Shown here piece by piece: positions 26,297-38,052 of a DNA stretch of 64,000 bases. The first letter of the stretch is position 1. Each line of letters begins with the position of its first letter. Source of the stretch: Myxocyprinus asiaticus (taxonomy: Eukaryota > Chordata > Actinopteri > Cypriniformes > Catostomidae); NCBI RefSeq assembly GCF_019703515.2, contig NC_059372.1:14464492-14528491 (forward strand), in the 5' to 3' direction. Below the pieces are notes generated by a model. It had not been told where the DNA came from, did not search any database, and saw nothing but the letters and a program-made list of their open reading frames with translations. The position numbers were made by a program, and so were the translations under genes.

Positions 26297-26455
26297 TAGC
26301 TTCCTGTTGCTCAACTAGTAGAAAATGGCGCAATCAATCCCAAGGTCGTGGGTTCGATTCCTAGTGAACACACAGACTGATAAAATGTATCTCAAATACA
26401 CTGTAAGTTGTTTCTGTTAAAAGAGTCTGCCAAATGAATAAATGCAAATATTTGT
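26297..26455 (+). mobile_element. tRNA-derived V-type SINE
   Basis: A B-box GGTTCGATTCC is intact at 26351-26361; the A-box region (TTGCTCAACTAG) is degraded. It is followed by the fish SINE core CACTGTAAGTTGTTTCTG and AGTCTGCCAAATGAATAAAT tail. It ends about 60 bp before the acceptor of the exon at 26513. Confidence 0.85.
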
Positions 26456-26512
26456 TGTTGTCAAAATCGCAATACTTTCCCATCTAACTACTGTGCACTC
26501 TCTCTTTTGTAG

Positions 26513-26636
26513 GTGTTCACAAAGGGATCGATGCGAGCGTGCAAATGAGCCATACCGTTTTGCTGCCACACTCAGCCAATGTGTGAAAGCCACGGTGTAC
26601 CCTGACAGCATTGCTGTGTCTGAACCCAGTGTTCCA
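26513..26636 (+). CDS. plxna2: Plexin-A2 exon: end of PSI1, start of IPT1
   Basis: This exon is 124 nt. The acceptor follows a short pyrimidine stretch ending TTTTGTAG and the donor is GTGAGT. The first base completes the split Met codon; the exon then reads [16 protein letters not shown] and ends in phase 0 at SVP. Three cysteines (first residue, CER and SQC) bring PSI1 to the canonical eight. The segment after SQC, with [10 protein letters not shown], is the first strand region of IPT1, an immunoglobulin-like fold of the stalk. A tRNA-derived SINE ends only about 60 bp upstream of the acceptor, so the branch-point region is very close to inserted DNA. Confidence 0.93.
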
Positions 26637-26799
26637 GTGAGTCACATAGCAATTTTCTTTTTTTATATAGAATTTTATTTTGGGCCCTTTATTTTATAGG
26701 AAAGTGGCATGTTGACAGGATAGTAGGGGTGAAAGAGTGGGATTGGGACATAATTCATGTCGGACTCAAACCTGGATTGCCATGAGCCAACAACTCTTA

Positions 26800-27051
26800 G
26801 GGGCCGTTCAGACTAAACGCATCCTAAAACAGCTAGACACAGCTCAACAAATATAACAGAACACATTTATGTCGAGATGCATTTTTAAAAGTTTAAGTTC
26901 TTTTTAACATGAAACTGCGTCTAAGAAACGTGACACTCCTATGCAAGGCACTGAAAAAGCAGCGAAATGCAACAGTCAAGATATCTGTCATAAAAAGCAA
27001 TAGAAAAACAGCATAGACAGATGCAAAACATGTTTGTTATGAATGGCCCCT
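26800..27051 (+). mobile_element. hAT-like MITE with GGGGCC-type ends
   Basis: Ends AGGGGCCGTTCA and TGAATGGCCCCT are inverted repeats. Internal TTAAGTTCTTTTTAACATGA and CTGAAAAAGCAG match remnants at 1110, 2341 and 48620. No clear target duplication is seen. Confidence 0.7.
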
Positions 27052-27396
27052 TATATGTCCAGAGCATATGCACAGCCTACTGCACTCGAGCGCTGACCCA
27101 TTTATCTTTTACTAACAAGAACACAAACACCTTTACAACCTTGAGGTATTATTTACTGAAATACAGGAGCAAAGGTTTCTTTTAGTGAAAAAATTAGCAT
27201 GAATTAGTTTTCAGGCCAATATCTAGATTGGCAGGTGTGGGTCTTGAGAGTTGCACTGTGTAGGTGGGCTGAAAGAGTGTGTGGGCTGATGTTGGAGTTG
27301 TGTTCAAGAAGTCTTAGGAAGATTTTGTTCAGTGGAAAGGAGTTATGGACACTCAGAACATTGTTACCCTCCTACATAGTCTGTCCTTATTCGAGC

Positions 27397-27470
27397 TACA
27401 CTATATGGTCAAAAGTATGTTTACACCCAAACACCACGTCCATTAGTGCTTGTACATTTGGGTGAACTAT
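27397..27470 (+). mobile_element. Tc1/mariner-type terminal fragment
   Basis: ACACTATATGGTCAAAAGTA is a common fish Tc1/mariner terminal sequence; the rest of the element is not found. Confidence 0.45.
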
Positions 27471-28489
27471 TCCTCAAGACTTGTATTCACTGGAATTAAT
27501 GGGCTTAGCCAAACCCTTTAATTAGAAGGGGATATCAACATAATTTTGGCTTGTGTATCTCAGACATACCAGGTAGTATGAAGGTATTCACCTTGGTTAA
27601 ACCTCAGTAGAAAGCTGGATCTCAGCACACATCCTGTGCGAAAAAAAAATCTGATGTCCAAATAATTGATAGAGTCCATGTACCACAGCTACCTGATTAA
27701 GATAATGAGATGTCCTGCTCTAAATGAGATGTTTCTGTCGTGCTGTAGCGCCCGATAACATGACAACAGGGTCATCGCTGCTCGCCGCGTTGCACAACGG
27801 TGGGAAACTATCACCATGACAACAAAGCCCATCCGCACAGGCGGTGAGGGAAGCATGAAAAGAAGCAACAACAACAAAAAAAAAATCAACAACAATCAAA
27901 TTACCTTTATTAGAAATGCAACAATTGGCCTTCTCTGCACAGCGCCAGACACAGAAAAAACACCCACTGTATCATGGGCAAAGCGCTTACGTGCAATGAA
28001 AAAGCGAAGACAAAACATAGTGACAGCAATCACGCCTCAACAATGTTGTTATGGGCAGACAGCACTTCACAGATGGAGCTAACCACAGACAATGCCTGTT
28101 CTTAGTGTTTGAGTGCAGTCTGTGTAGCTACAATGAACAACAACATTGCTAATTAGCGATTCACTAGCTGTACTTAGCAGCTCACCCAATTTGCCAGCCT
28201 TAAGAGTGCAGGCAAGAACATTTGTGTGGTTTTGGGGTAAATAGACACTTTACAGACATTCCTTAGACTAGGAAATTTCAATGAAAAGGGCAAAGGAAGT
28301 TAATGAGATGGGCAGAATTGTGATTCTACCAGTTGCAAGAAACTCCTTTAGCTAACAAAACCCTTAGTTATAATTGTTAGTCTAACATCACTAAGGGGTT
28401 TCTTTGCTCAAGGGGTTTCTTTAAACACTTTATGAGGTAAGTTTTCACAATGGGGCCTACCATTAAACAGCCTATTATAGATTTATCAG

Positions 28490-28830
28490 TGTATCAGATT
28501 CGAGGAATGAGGAAGCGGGAGACGGCGAATCCAACTCAAAGATAAATTTATTTACACACACAAACATGTTCGCTTTTCTGCGTAATGGTGAAGCTTCGTA
28601 TATAAACACTCAAACGGGAATGGCAGCACCAACACACATGAAGCTTGTCAGCTGGGGCTCTCTCTACCTCACTCAGGCCTGGCCTCTTTTATTTCCCCCA
28701 TCTCTCACTGTGAACAAAGAAACAGCAATTACCAGCAATTCATCTCAGGTGAAAACCCTTACCGCTTCGTCTCTCGCCAGACAAACACTCAGCCATGCCC
28801 TTCACCTCCACAATCAGCCAAATGTAAACA
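28490..28830 (+). repeat. Dispersed repeat, GC-richer, possible retroelement end
   Basis: From ATCAGATTCGAGGAATGAGG to CACCTCCACAATCAGCC. Has the same general make-up as the start of 1430-2200 (GGAGNNGGGAAC-like start followed by AATAAA/TTTATTT and CACACAAACA). Family unknown. Confidence 0.4.
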
Positions 28831-29375
28831 GAAAAAATAAATAAAAATTAATTAAACAGCAAGAATGTAAAAGGTTAACAAACAAAAATACCAACCTATT
28901 GTTTGGCCCAAAAATATTGTAATTAGTAGATTGTATACATTAATAACATTTAAAACACATATGACAACTTGCCCTAATAATAAAAAATTAAAAAGTGACC
29001 CAAGCTGACATGTATATACAAAAATCCTAGTATAAAGAACATAGTTAAACCTATAGTTAAATCTACCTAATATATTGGAATTTTATGTTGCAGGATAAAA
29101 TTCATAAAATATGTCATGTATACGCACTCACTGACTTTGAATTAGATTAGACAATTAATTAAATGAAATTATCAGTTAATCTATCTGTGTATTTATATAA
29201 TTATATTAATAATACTATTTTTCATTTATTCAAGTATTGATTTATTTTCTGCCATTTTTTAACAATGTAGACAATATAAAAGACAGGGAATGCTGTAGTT
29301 TAGAGGATAAAATTCACAAAACATAGCCTAATTAAAGTTTAATGATAGTTACAGAGGAATATGTCACAACACACA

Positions 29376-30076
29376 GTGCATTGCACCCTGCTGTGTATGG
29401 GGCTGCGTAGCCATAGATCGGTCAGAGTGCCCATGATGAACCCTGTCCACTGTGCTACAATGGGCACATGAGCATCGGAACTGAACCTTGGAGCAGTGGA
29501 AGAAGGTTGTCTGGTCCTGTTGAGTCCCGTTTTCTTTTACATCATGTGGACGATCGTGTACGTGTGCGCCGTCATCCTGGGGAAGTGATGGCACCAGGAT
29601 GCACTGTGGGGAGACGACAAGCCGGGGGATGGAGTGTGATACTCTGGGCAATGTTATGCTGGGAAACCCTGAATGTCAATTTGACACGTGCCACCGACCT
29701 AAACATTGTTGCAGACCATGTACACCCCTTTATGGCAATGGTTTTCCTTGATGGCAGTGGCCTCTTTCAGCAGGATAATGCGCCCTGCCACACTGCACAC
29801 ATTGTTTTGGAATGGTTTGAGGAACATGATGAAGAGTTCAAGGTGTTGCCCTGGCCTCCAAATTCCCCAGATCTCAATTCGATTGAGCATCTGTGGGATG
29901 TGCTGGACCAACAAGTCCGATCCACTGTGGCTCCACCTTGTAACTTACAGGACTTGAAGGATCTGCTGCTAATGTCTTGGTGCCAGATACCACAGGACAC
30001 CTTCAGGGGTCTTGTAGAGTCCATGCCTCGACGGGGCGGCGCTGTTTTGGCTCATCAGTGTATATGTGGAGACTGA
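29376..30076 (+). pseudogene. Tc1-like transposase, inactive
   Basis: A 202-codon open frame from 29468 is the C-terminal two thirds of a Tc1 transposase: SRFLLHHVDDRVRVRR, GRRQAGGWSVILWAM, LFQQDNAPCHTAH with the second catalytic Asp, and PPNSPDLNSIEHLWDVLDQQ with the third acidic residue in the expected DD34E spacing. The first catalytic Asp, normally in a WSDESRF-like context, is replaced here (GPVESRF). Sequence upstream to about 29376 is homologous but frameshifted with stops, and the helix-turn-helix region is missing. No flanking inverted repeats were confirmed. This is a transposon relic, not a host gene. Confidence 0.88.
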
Positions 30077-30732
30077 GGTTATTTGATCAGAAATAAATAG
30101 CTTCTGTTGGAGCCCTGGCCTGGTGAAGCATGGGCAAGGTTCAGATATCTGGCTCTAAAGTACTTACTGTCTTCTATAATGTCTCAATTGTTAAAAAAGG
30201 CATACAAGCCAAACAATAAAATTAAAATAAATTGCAGCTTCATTAGAGAAGTCCTCACACATAAATTGAGTGACTCTTTCATACACCATTGTCTAAACTT
30301 GATCAAAGTCAGTGAGTGCGTTTACATGCACAATAATACGATGATAATTATTATCAGTTATCAGCTCATTTAAAAAATCAGACAACACAAGAAAATAATT
30401 TTTTCATGAGATTTGAAATGTCAGGTATTACTTCTGTTTTGATGTCAAAACGTAAACCCACATGCGCACAACACATGCGCACGAATAAAATGCTAAAATG
30501 CAATGCAACGCAAAATTGGGTTAATGGGCAAAAATCTGTGTGTGCCGATTGGTTTTTGGTTAAACAGTTTATGACTTTTCTATGATAAAGGAAATCAGTT
30601 TAAGGGTTTGCATGACACAGTGTTGGGTTATAAAGCATAATCGGTATAAGATTGTGGATGAAAAAACTCAGCTCAATGCTGCTCTGGTCTCACAGTTTTG
30701 TCTAATCTAAATTATCTACTACTTTTGTCCAG

Positions 30733-30886
30733 CTGCTGGTAAAAGTGTCTGATGTTCCGGATCTTTCCGCTGGAATCACCTGCTCTTTTGGGAACCTGAC
30801 GGAAGTTGAGGGAAGAGTGAATGGGAATCAGATTCTATGCACCTCTCCTGCCGCTAAAGATGTTCCAATCATCCCCACCGATCAAG
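30733..30886 (+). CDS. plxna2: Plexin-A2 exon: core of IPT1
   Basis: The exon is 154 nt, phase 0 in, ending with one base (G) of a split Asp codon before the donor GTATTT. It reads [20 protein letters not shown], then a GNLTEVEG stretch, then [18 protein letters not shown]. This is the middle of IPT1 with its disulfide-type cysteines (ITC, ILC). NLT is a potential N-glycosylation sequon. The combination of [14 protein letters not shown] and KDVP.IPLDQ-like sequence is the strongest discriminator for plexin-A2 over its paralogues. No start or stop codon is expected, because the exon is internal. Confidence 0.94.
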
Positions 30887-31013
30887 GTATTTATTCATTG
30901 TTTTACCATGTCCTAATTATGTGAAATCTCATTGTTACAAAATTCCACTCCATGTAACTGTATATTAACTAAACATTAAATATGCTTGTGTCAGGTTAGG
31001 ACACAGTATTAAG

Positions 31014-31295
31014 TAAGGGATAATTCACTCAAAGATTACAATTCTGTCATGATTTACTCACCCTCAGGACTTTCTTTCTTGACTTTCTTCATTTGTGAAA
31101 CACAAATGTTAAGCAGAATTTTAGCCACAGCCACCATTTACTTTCATTGCATTTTTTCCACAAAATGAAGGTGAAGTAGGCCAACATTATACCTAACATC
31201 TCCGTTTGTGTTCAATAGAAGAAAGAAAGTCATACAGGTTTGGTAAGCATTATAGTGAGTAAATTATTAAATTTTGTGGTGAACTATCCCTTTAA
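31014..31295 (+). mobile_element. Angel-type TTAA MITE
   Basis: Left AAGGGATAATTCACTC, right GTGGTGAACTATCCCTTTAA, with ATTTACTCACCCTCAG inside. Both ends present. Confidence 0.85.
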
Positions 31296-31445
31296 ACTCA
31301 AACTTTTTGAATTAAACAAGGTTGTTAGCCACACTATTGTATTTCCTAGAGTTTTTTCTCTTACTCTTGGCTCCATGTACTCAACTTTTCCAATCAGTTC
31401 TATGTGCTCTATCAATTACCCTCTCTTTCCTGGTGTTTCTTTCTT

Positions 31446-31595
<150 letters not shown>

Positions 31596-32563
31596 CCTGT
31601 TCACACCCACTCTCTTTCCCCTAAGGGAGATGATCTCTATTCTCTAGTATAGATGCTCTATTAATAGACCTTCTCTAGCGTACCCAGCAGGCTTGCCTCA
31701 TAATGAGGGCTTCATTCAGCAGGGCCACTCGCTCTCACACTCGAGCCATGCCATCGATCCCACTGGCCTTGTGAAACTGCAGCTCTAATGAGCCTATACT
31801 GACCTGGGGTCAGCCCCAGGACTCCAGGCATGCTCTCAGACACACTTACGCCCATTACAGGTGACGGGACCTCTGCCCTCTCCCTTCCCATATTTGCTCC
31901 AGGGAGAGTGTTCTTCCCGAAGCAGATCAACAATTGGGTTTGGAGTCATCTGTGGTGATGAATATGATCGGGACAGAATAACAGACCTGGGATCAGTGTA
32001 TGATCTTGGACTGTGTACTGTGCAGAGCTTGACTTTCAGGGTTGAAGGATCTGATTTGGGCTGTGTGTCATTTTGCTTCCTAGTTCCCTATTTTGTGAAT
32101 CAGTACAATATAGCATGTAAAAAAATGCTGGCACAAGCAAGGGCGTTGATCCTCTATACCTTGAGACACTGATTCCTCAACAACATGTGACTTGATTATG
32201 AGGTTGTGCATTAAGACGCAGCTGGTTTTTATCAACAACATAGCTGTATAATATGCTGTTGTGCATCTCTGTTGTACAGTAGCTGTCAAAAAGTACAGTG
32301 CCATTATGAAATATGCAGTTGTCCTGCATGTAAAACACATAATGTACATGCTTAATGGCAGTCAGAAATTAAGCAAATATAATAAAAATAAAACTGCAGA
32401 ACATAAATAATGAACACAATTGAAAGTCTTTCTATTAGTCTTAAATTATAAATGCATATTCCTGTGTAGTACTTTGGAGTATTGTTCCCTTTACACAGTA
32501 AATTAATTTGTAAATGAAGAATTGACGGATCAAAACAGTGGTTAAGAGGCATGGAGACCGTAC

Positions 32564-32909
32564 GGGGCCTGGGTAGCTCAGTGAGTATTGACGATGACTA
32601 CCGAATCCAGGGTGTGCTGAGTGACTCCAGCCAGGTCTCCTAAGCAACCAAATTGGCCCGGTTGCTAGGGAGGGTAGAGTCACATGGGGTAAACTTCCTC
32701 GTGGTCGCTATAATGTGTCTCGCTCTAGGTGGGGCACGTGGTGAGTTGTGCATGGATGCCACAGAGAATAGCGTGGGCCTCCACATGCACTACATCTCCA
32801 CGGTAATGCGCTCAACAAGCCACGTGATGAGATGCGCGGATTGACGGTCTCAGGCGCCACCACGAGGACCTAGCGCACATTGGAAATTGGGCATTCCAAA
32901 TTGGGGAGA
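32564..32909 (+). mobile_element. Cyprinid tRNA-derived SINE
   Basis: Starts GGGGCCTGGGTAGCTCAGTG, a tRNA-like A-box. The B-box is mostly deleted; only CCGAATCCAGG remains. It continues with GACTCCAGCCAGGTCTCCTA, GGTTGCTAGGGAGGGTAGAG, GGCACGTGGTGAGTTGTGC and ends GGGCATTCCAAATTGGGGAG. A second internal deletion lies near 32850. With the B-box lost it cannot be a functional tRNA-type gene. Confidence 0.88.
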
Positions 32910-33107
32910 TTGCTGACCATAGGACCTCAGCTTTTTCAGATCACACAATGACATCACTAAACAATGACCCATGGATCGCGTAGGGATGCTGTTTTTGAGT
33001 TTTTGACGGTTAGATTACCATCTGAGAAAAATGGTTAACCGTTTTTACATTATTTGCACATTTTCCCTTAAGAAAATCGAGAGTTCATGGCAAATGTGCT
33101 ACTAATC

Positions 33108-33258
33108 ATTTTCACATGCAAATGAGCTTTGCGGCAAACTTGCGGCAAATTGTCCATTATTGCCAAAGGTTTGCCAGAGATTCACCACTACCGGTGAAGA
33201 GCTGCAAACTTCTGGCAAACAGTTGCGGCGAATCAAAAGCTCATTTGCATGTGAAAAT
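33108..33258 (+). repeat. Small element with perfect 23 bp inverted repeats
   Basis: Bases 33108-33130 and 33236-33258 are exact reverse complements (ATTTTCACATGCAAATGAGC plus TTT). The inner 105 bp is rich in TTGCGGCAAA/TTTGCCAGA, itself partly inverted. Each arm carries ATGCAAAT. Confidence 0.85.
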
Positions 33259-34118
33259 AACAAGCAGCAAGTTTGCGGCTAGTTTAGATTTTTTGTAAGG
33301 ATTCTTATTATGCAACAGAACTAAGGCAAACAATTAATTTCATATCACAACTGAACGTGTTAGTGGACACATTTCTAAGGGATATATGGACTCTAAGTGC
33401 AGCCATACAATAGGAAAACTGATAAATACACAAAATATAAATAGGAAGAATGCAATTATTAATAATTGACTCTCCAATATTGGGCACAACATCACATTCT
33501 GCATCCCGGGCACACTTGAACATTACAATTCAAATATTGCATCTCTCAATTCATCACTTTTATAGCACCACAGCAAAAAATATTAAACTCACTAGTTTGT
33601 TGTTGGATGACTTGTGAAACATCCTGTCCCATTGTTGTGTATCTTTATATGATTTCTGTCCTCTGACTTCTGTACATCCGCAGTCTTCAGTAACCCTTGG
33701 TCATTCAAATGCTCCCAAACAGATGATTAAAGTAACTTTTTTGGTGGATGAGTTTGGTAGATAAAATTCATCTGTTATATTTTGGAGTTTGTGTGTTGAA
33801 ACCCCAGTTTCACGTGAATTGAAAGTTCTTTGTGATCAGCATTATTAGCAGCGTTGTCCAGGGGTGCGGTTTAATTTTCTTGTGAACTCTTTTGATCAGG
33901 AACACTATCAGTTTATTTGCGGTTTTAAATAATGAATATAAGCTTGATTGTCTTTTTGACATTTTCGCTGAAATTAGCCCACCTTTCTAAGAAAATATTG
34001 CCAGTTAGACGCTCTCGTTTTTCACTTTCCTGTGCTCAGTGCGCATGCAACTACAAGCATCAAACAATGAGAGAGATTTTGCACTAATAAAGAAAGCTGG
34101 CACACCTGCACGCTCTCT

Positions 34119-34253
<135 letters not shown>

Positions 34254-34406
34254 TGTTGCAATTTGACAATGCTCTTGTTAATGCCGGATCATCTAAAACA
34301 ACTACCAAATAATCCACATCGTACATTTTCCAGTACAGGATCAGGCAGGATCCGGCTCAAAATAAGCACTGCCAGTGCATGCACATTTGGAATGAAAGTC
34401 ACTCTG

Positions 34407-34434
34407 AAAAAAAAAAAAAAAAAAAAAAAAAAAA
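34407..34434 (+). repeat. Poly-A tract
   Basis: 28 consecutive A. A second run of about 22 A lies at 34611-34632. Confidence 0.97.
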
Positions 34435-34509
34435 CATAAAATAAAATAAGGCTTTCTCTTTATAAATGTACACATAAACTCATCTTCTGATGACTTTAGA
34501 TAATTTAAG

Positions 34510-35141
34510 GAATATTCAGGGTTCAATACAATACAAGCTTAATCAACAGCATTTGTGCTATGATGTTGATTTCCACCAGAAATTATGTTGAATCGTTCAT
34601 CCTTTTCTTTAAAAAAAAAAAAAAAAAAAAAAGTTACAGGGAGGCACTTACAATGGAAGTGAATGAGGCCAATTTTTGAACAGTTTAAATGCAGACATAT
34701 GAAGCTTATAGTTTTCTAAAAGCACTTACATTAATTATTTTCTTAAATCTCATGCATTATTTGAGCTAAGTTGTTTAAATTGTCAATTTTACAGTCATTT
34801 TAGGGTTTTAGTGTTTGTTGACATTACATCGTCATGGCAACAAAGTTGTAAAATTGGCTATAACTTTACACAGAAAGGGTTAGTAAGTGATTTTATCACA
34901 CTAAAAACATATTAACACAAATATTGTTTCTGTCTTGTGGCTATACTTTTGAAATAGTGAGTATTTTACTTACTGGCCCCATTCACTTTCATTGTAAGTG
35001 CTTAACTGTAACCTCGATTTTTGCCTTTTTTTAAAGAAAAGGAGGTGCAAGTCAAAAAAAGTTTTTTTTTTTTGTGGTAATCAATACTATGCCACAAATG
35101 CTGTAAATTGTACTGAACTTGTATTGAACCCATAATATTTC
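34510..35141 (+). mobile_element. MITE with ~60 bp terminal inverted repeats
   Basis: Left ATATTCAGGGTTCAATACAA through ACAGCATTTGTGCTATGATG is mirrored on the right by CATAGTATTGATTACC / GCATTTGTGGCATAG in reverse complement, ending TTGTATTGAACCCATAATAT. It carries no coding capacity. Confidence 0.8.
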
Positions 35142-35396
35142 TTTGACACTTAATGACTTACCGAAGCTTTACAGGTTTTTACATTGAATTAAGGGCATTT
35201 TTACAGGGGCCAATGATTTTGACATTGGTACAGCCCTAGAAATGGCTGACTCCCTGGGCAGTGAACTACTAACCTAGGGTGCTGAATGAGACATCCTTGG
35301 TCTTTGGTATGGAAAACACAAGAAGAGGATCTCATTCCATGGAAAACCACATGCTATAACTGTAGATGTAAGCAAATATGACTACAGAAGCATCAT

Positions 35397-35633
35397 TTAA
35401 AGGAATAGTTCCCCTAAAAATGAAAATCAGTTACTCACCATCATCTCATTCCAAACCCGTATGACTTTCTTCCTTGTAACAAAAAGGATATAATTTGCAG
35501 AATGATCGCTTCAGTCACCATTCACTTTCATTGTGCGTTCCACGGATGAAAGAAAGTCCACACAGGTTAGGAACAACATAAGGGTGAGTAAATGATGACA
35601 GAATTTAAATTTTTGGTTAACCTATCCCTTTAA
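35397..35633 (+). mobile_element. Angel-type TTAA MITE
   Basis: TTAAAGGAATAGTTCCCC left end and GGTTAACCTATCCCTTTAA right end; internal TTACTCACCATCATCTC and CATTCACTTTCATTG. Confidence 0.85.
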
Positions 35634-36124
35634 GCATTCACTTTATTGGCAGTGCTTATGCAGCAAGATTAGAGCAACTTCTTTCCCACTCTTGAAGCCT
35701 TTGTAGTTTTCAAATTTACATTCTGTCCGTGGACTAATTCCTGCATGTGCTTTCTCTATTTTGGAAGCAGATGGCCATGAATGCGGCAGATTTTTTATTA
35801 TCTGAATCACAATAATCCCCTCCCAACCCTCGGTTAATGACAGCTCTGTTTACCCACAACCCCCATGTTCTTGTCAGGGAGCGCTATCCAATCAGTGGGC
35901 TCCCTCAGGTAAATGTCATCTAATCCCCCATTGCCTCATGTTTGCTGCCTCTCTCTTGACTGAATCTCATGACGGAGCATATGAGCGTTGATCATGTGTG
36001 GAAATACTAGCTTCAAATGCGTGCATTGATTGAACTTGTTGCCTTGGTGGGTGTGACCCATCCGGTTTTTGCCCACTTTTTCAGCCATCATGGTTTTCTA
36101 GATCGGGATTTCGTAAAATTTTTA

Positions 36125-36440
36125 ATAAAAGAGTTCCAACATAGATGGGAACTCCTTCAATACTGTTTAAAAATCATCCCAGGGTGATACCTCAAGAAGT
36201 TGGTTGAGAAAATGTCAAGAGTTCATGTCTGCAAATTTCTAGGCAAAGGGTGACTACTTTGAAGATGCTAAAATATAACACAGTTTTGATTAATTTTGGA
36301 TTTTGTTTAGTCACAACATAATTCCCATAGTTCCATTTATGTTATTCCATAGTTTTGATGACTTTACTATTATTCTAAATGTAAAAAAAAAAATATAATA
36401 AAGAATGAGTAAGTGTTTCAAAACTGTTGCCCGGTAGTGT
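36125..36440 (+). mobile_element. Tc1-like 3' fragment
   Basis: Decayed transposase C-terminus (ELLQYCLKIIPG, then YLKKLVEKMSRVHVC and a KG.L-like end) is followed by AAGAATGAGTAAGTGTTTCA and a terminal CAAAACTGTTGCCCGGTAGT. The 5' part is absent. Confidence 0.65.
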
Positions 36441-37472
36441 ATATAAGTAGTTTGAGAGTGCAGGAAGACAGAATCGATTGTGTCATTCGCATTGCGTCAT
36501 AGGACGCAAGAGCAGAGCTTTTTTGGTGCACTTTGTTGGCCGTAATATTCTGATTGGTGAAGCTTTTCTCATCAGGATTCAAGGATAGTGTAGTTCTTCA
36601 CCAGAAATTCAGCTATTTAACATGAGTTTTAAAAAATGAAGTTGAAATTACTTGGACTGATGGCTTCAGCAGAAGCATACATATACCATCGATTAACCAC
36701 TTCGGAGCTCACAGTAGGTCTGTCTTTAAAGGTTAAGCAATAGTAAGACAGAGTGAATAATCAATTTGACAGTTGCGCTTTATTGCGTGCTAGTTATTCT
36801 CCTTGGCATATACTGTATGCTCAAACTCAATAAAAAATTATAACTTTTTATCCTTCTGTCCATTCAGCCATGTTATGAGACAAAAACGAGGCACAGAAAC
36901 AGGTGTTGAAGGAGGTAGAAGAGAGAAAGTGATGCATTTAGGGTCATAGCTGACTCCTATGTATGCTTGCATTGTATGCTATCTGAATCGCTGCTTATTT
37001 GGGATGGAGCTTGTGCTTTTTCTAGTGTGAGGAGCTGGCGGTTTATCAAGCATGAGCGTTTGGTCCTCATGCCGATCAGAGTTCTCCACACTGCCAGCCT
37101 GCCAAACGGGATTGGCCTGGCCAGATCCTCCGCTATTAAAACAGTGCTGCCGCCTATGAGCCTGTTTCACATTAACAGCAGGCTCAGCTGTGTTCTGTGT
37201 GACAATAGCGTGTCTTTACAAAAACAAAAAAAAACAAAAAACAAAATATGCACGTATTGGTTTGGATGCCATGCTCTACAAAGCTGCTTGGGGCTCTGCT
37301 TGATTGTGAAAATACGGTGTGAGCGATGCCAAGTATTAATCGGGAAACAGCTTGAGCATGAAGCAAACTGAAACAAGGGTTACAAACAACACTGTGCTGC
37401 AACATAACAGAATGGAATGTGACAGTAAATGTGCTCATCTTTTGCTCTTGCTCTCTCTTGCTCTCTTTTCAG

Positions 37473-37569
37473 ACTGGTCTGGTGTGGAGCTAAGACTTAA
37501 CTCGAAGGAAACGGGTCAGATGTTGATTAGCACCGAGGTGAAGTTCTACAACTGCAGTGTGCACCAGCT
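37473..37569 (+). CDS. plxna2: Plexin-A2 exon: end of IPT1, first PSI2 cysteine
   Basis: The exon is 97 nt. It starts with AC to finish the split Asp codon, reads [15 protein letters not shown] and then [13 protein letters not shown], and ends with CT before the donor GTAAGT. The LNSKETG and FYNCS motifs are conserved across plexin A stalks and mark the last strands of IPT1. The cysteine in YNCS is the first of PSI2, and NCS is also an N-glycosylation sequon. The DW.G.EL.L start agrees with A2 rather than A1, A3 or A4. The acceptor is preceded by repeated CTCTTGCT, which makes a strong polypyrimidine tract. Confidence 0.94.
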
Positions 37570-37696
37570 GTAAGTATATGGACATGTCTCCTTCCGTCAC
37601 CTCTACAACTGAAATTGCACTCTTTTAAAGGTTCTTCATTGGTTCTTTTCTGCACCTTAAGTTAAAAAAAGAATGTCTTCTTATGAACAACAATTT

Positions 37697-38052
37697 TTAA
37701 GGGATAGTTCACACAAAAATGAAAATTCTCTCATCATTTACTCACCCTCATGCCATCCTAGATGTGTACGACTTCCTTTCTTCTGCAGAACACAAACAAA
37801 GATGTTTAGAAGAATATCTCAGCTCTGTAGGTCCATACAATGCAAGTGAATGATGGCCAGAACTTTGAAGGTCCAAAAAGCATATAAAGTCAGCATAAAA
37901 GTCATCCATATGGTTCCAGTGGTTAAATCAATTTTTTTCTAAAAATCTTTGTTTGTCTTCTGCAGAAGAAAGAAAGTCATACACATCTGGGATGACATTA
38001 GTGTGAGTAAATGATGAGAGAATTTTCACTTTTGGGTGAACTATCCCTTTAA
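37697..38052 (+). mobile_element. Angel-type TTAA MITE, well preserved
   Basis: TTAAGGGATAGTTCACACAA to TGGGTGAACTATCCCTTTAA, both with TTAA. The halves are inverted copies (CATTTACTCACCCTCATG... versus GAGTAAATGATGAGAG), so the element can fold on itself. It starts about 130 bp after the donor at 37570. Confidence 0.9.

Larger units (their letters stand above)
26637..30732 (+). other. plxna2: Intron 2 (4.1 kb)
   Basis: The intron runs from GTGAGT to an acceptor ending TTTTGTCCAG. It contains an hAT-like MITE with GGGGCC-type ends (26800-27051), a short Tc1-like terminal fragment at about 27397-27470, a GC-richer dispersed repeat (about 28490-28830) and a decayed Tc1 transposase (29376-30076). 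The stretches 27470-28480, 28830-29375 and 30090-30730 show nothing I can identify. Confidence 0.8.

Noticed and set aside
29468..30076. 202-codon open frame as a domesticated transposase
   Set aside because: First catalytic Asp and DNA-binding region missing, upstream frameshifts, and no sign of splicing or constraint visible from one sequence.
32564..32660. tRNA gene
   Set aside because: Only an A-box-like start; the B-box is deleted and the body continues as a known-type SINE.
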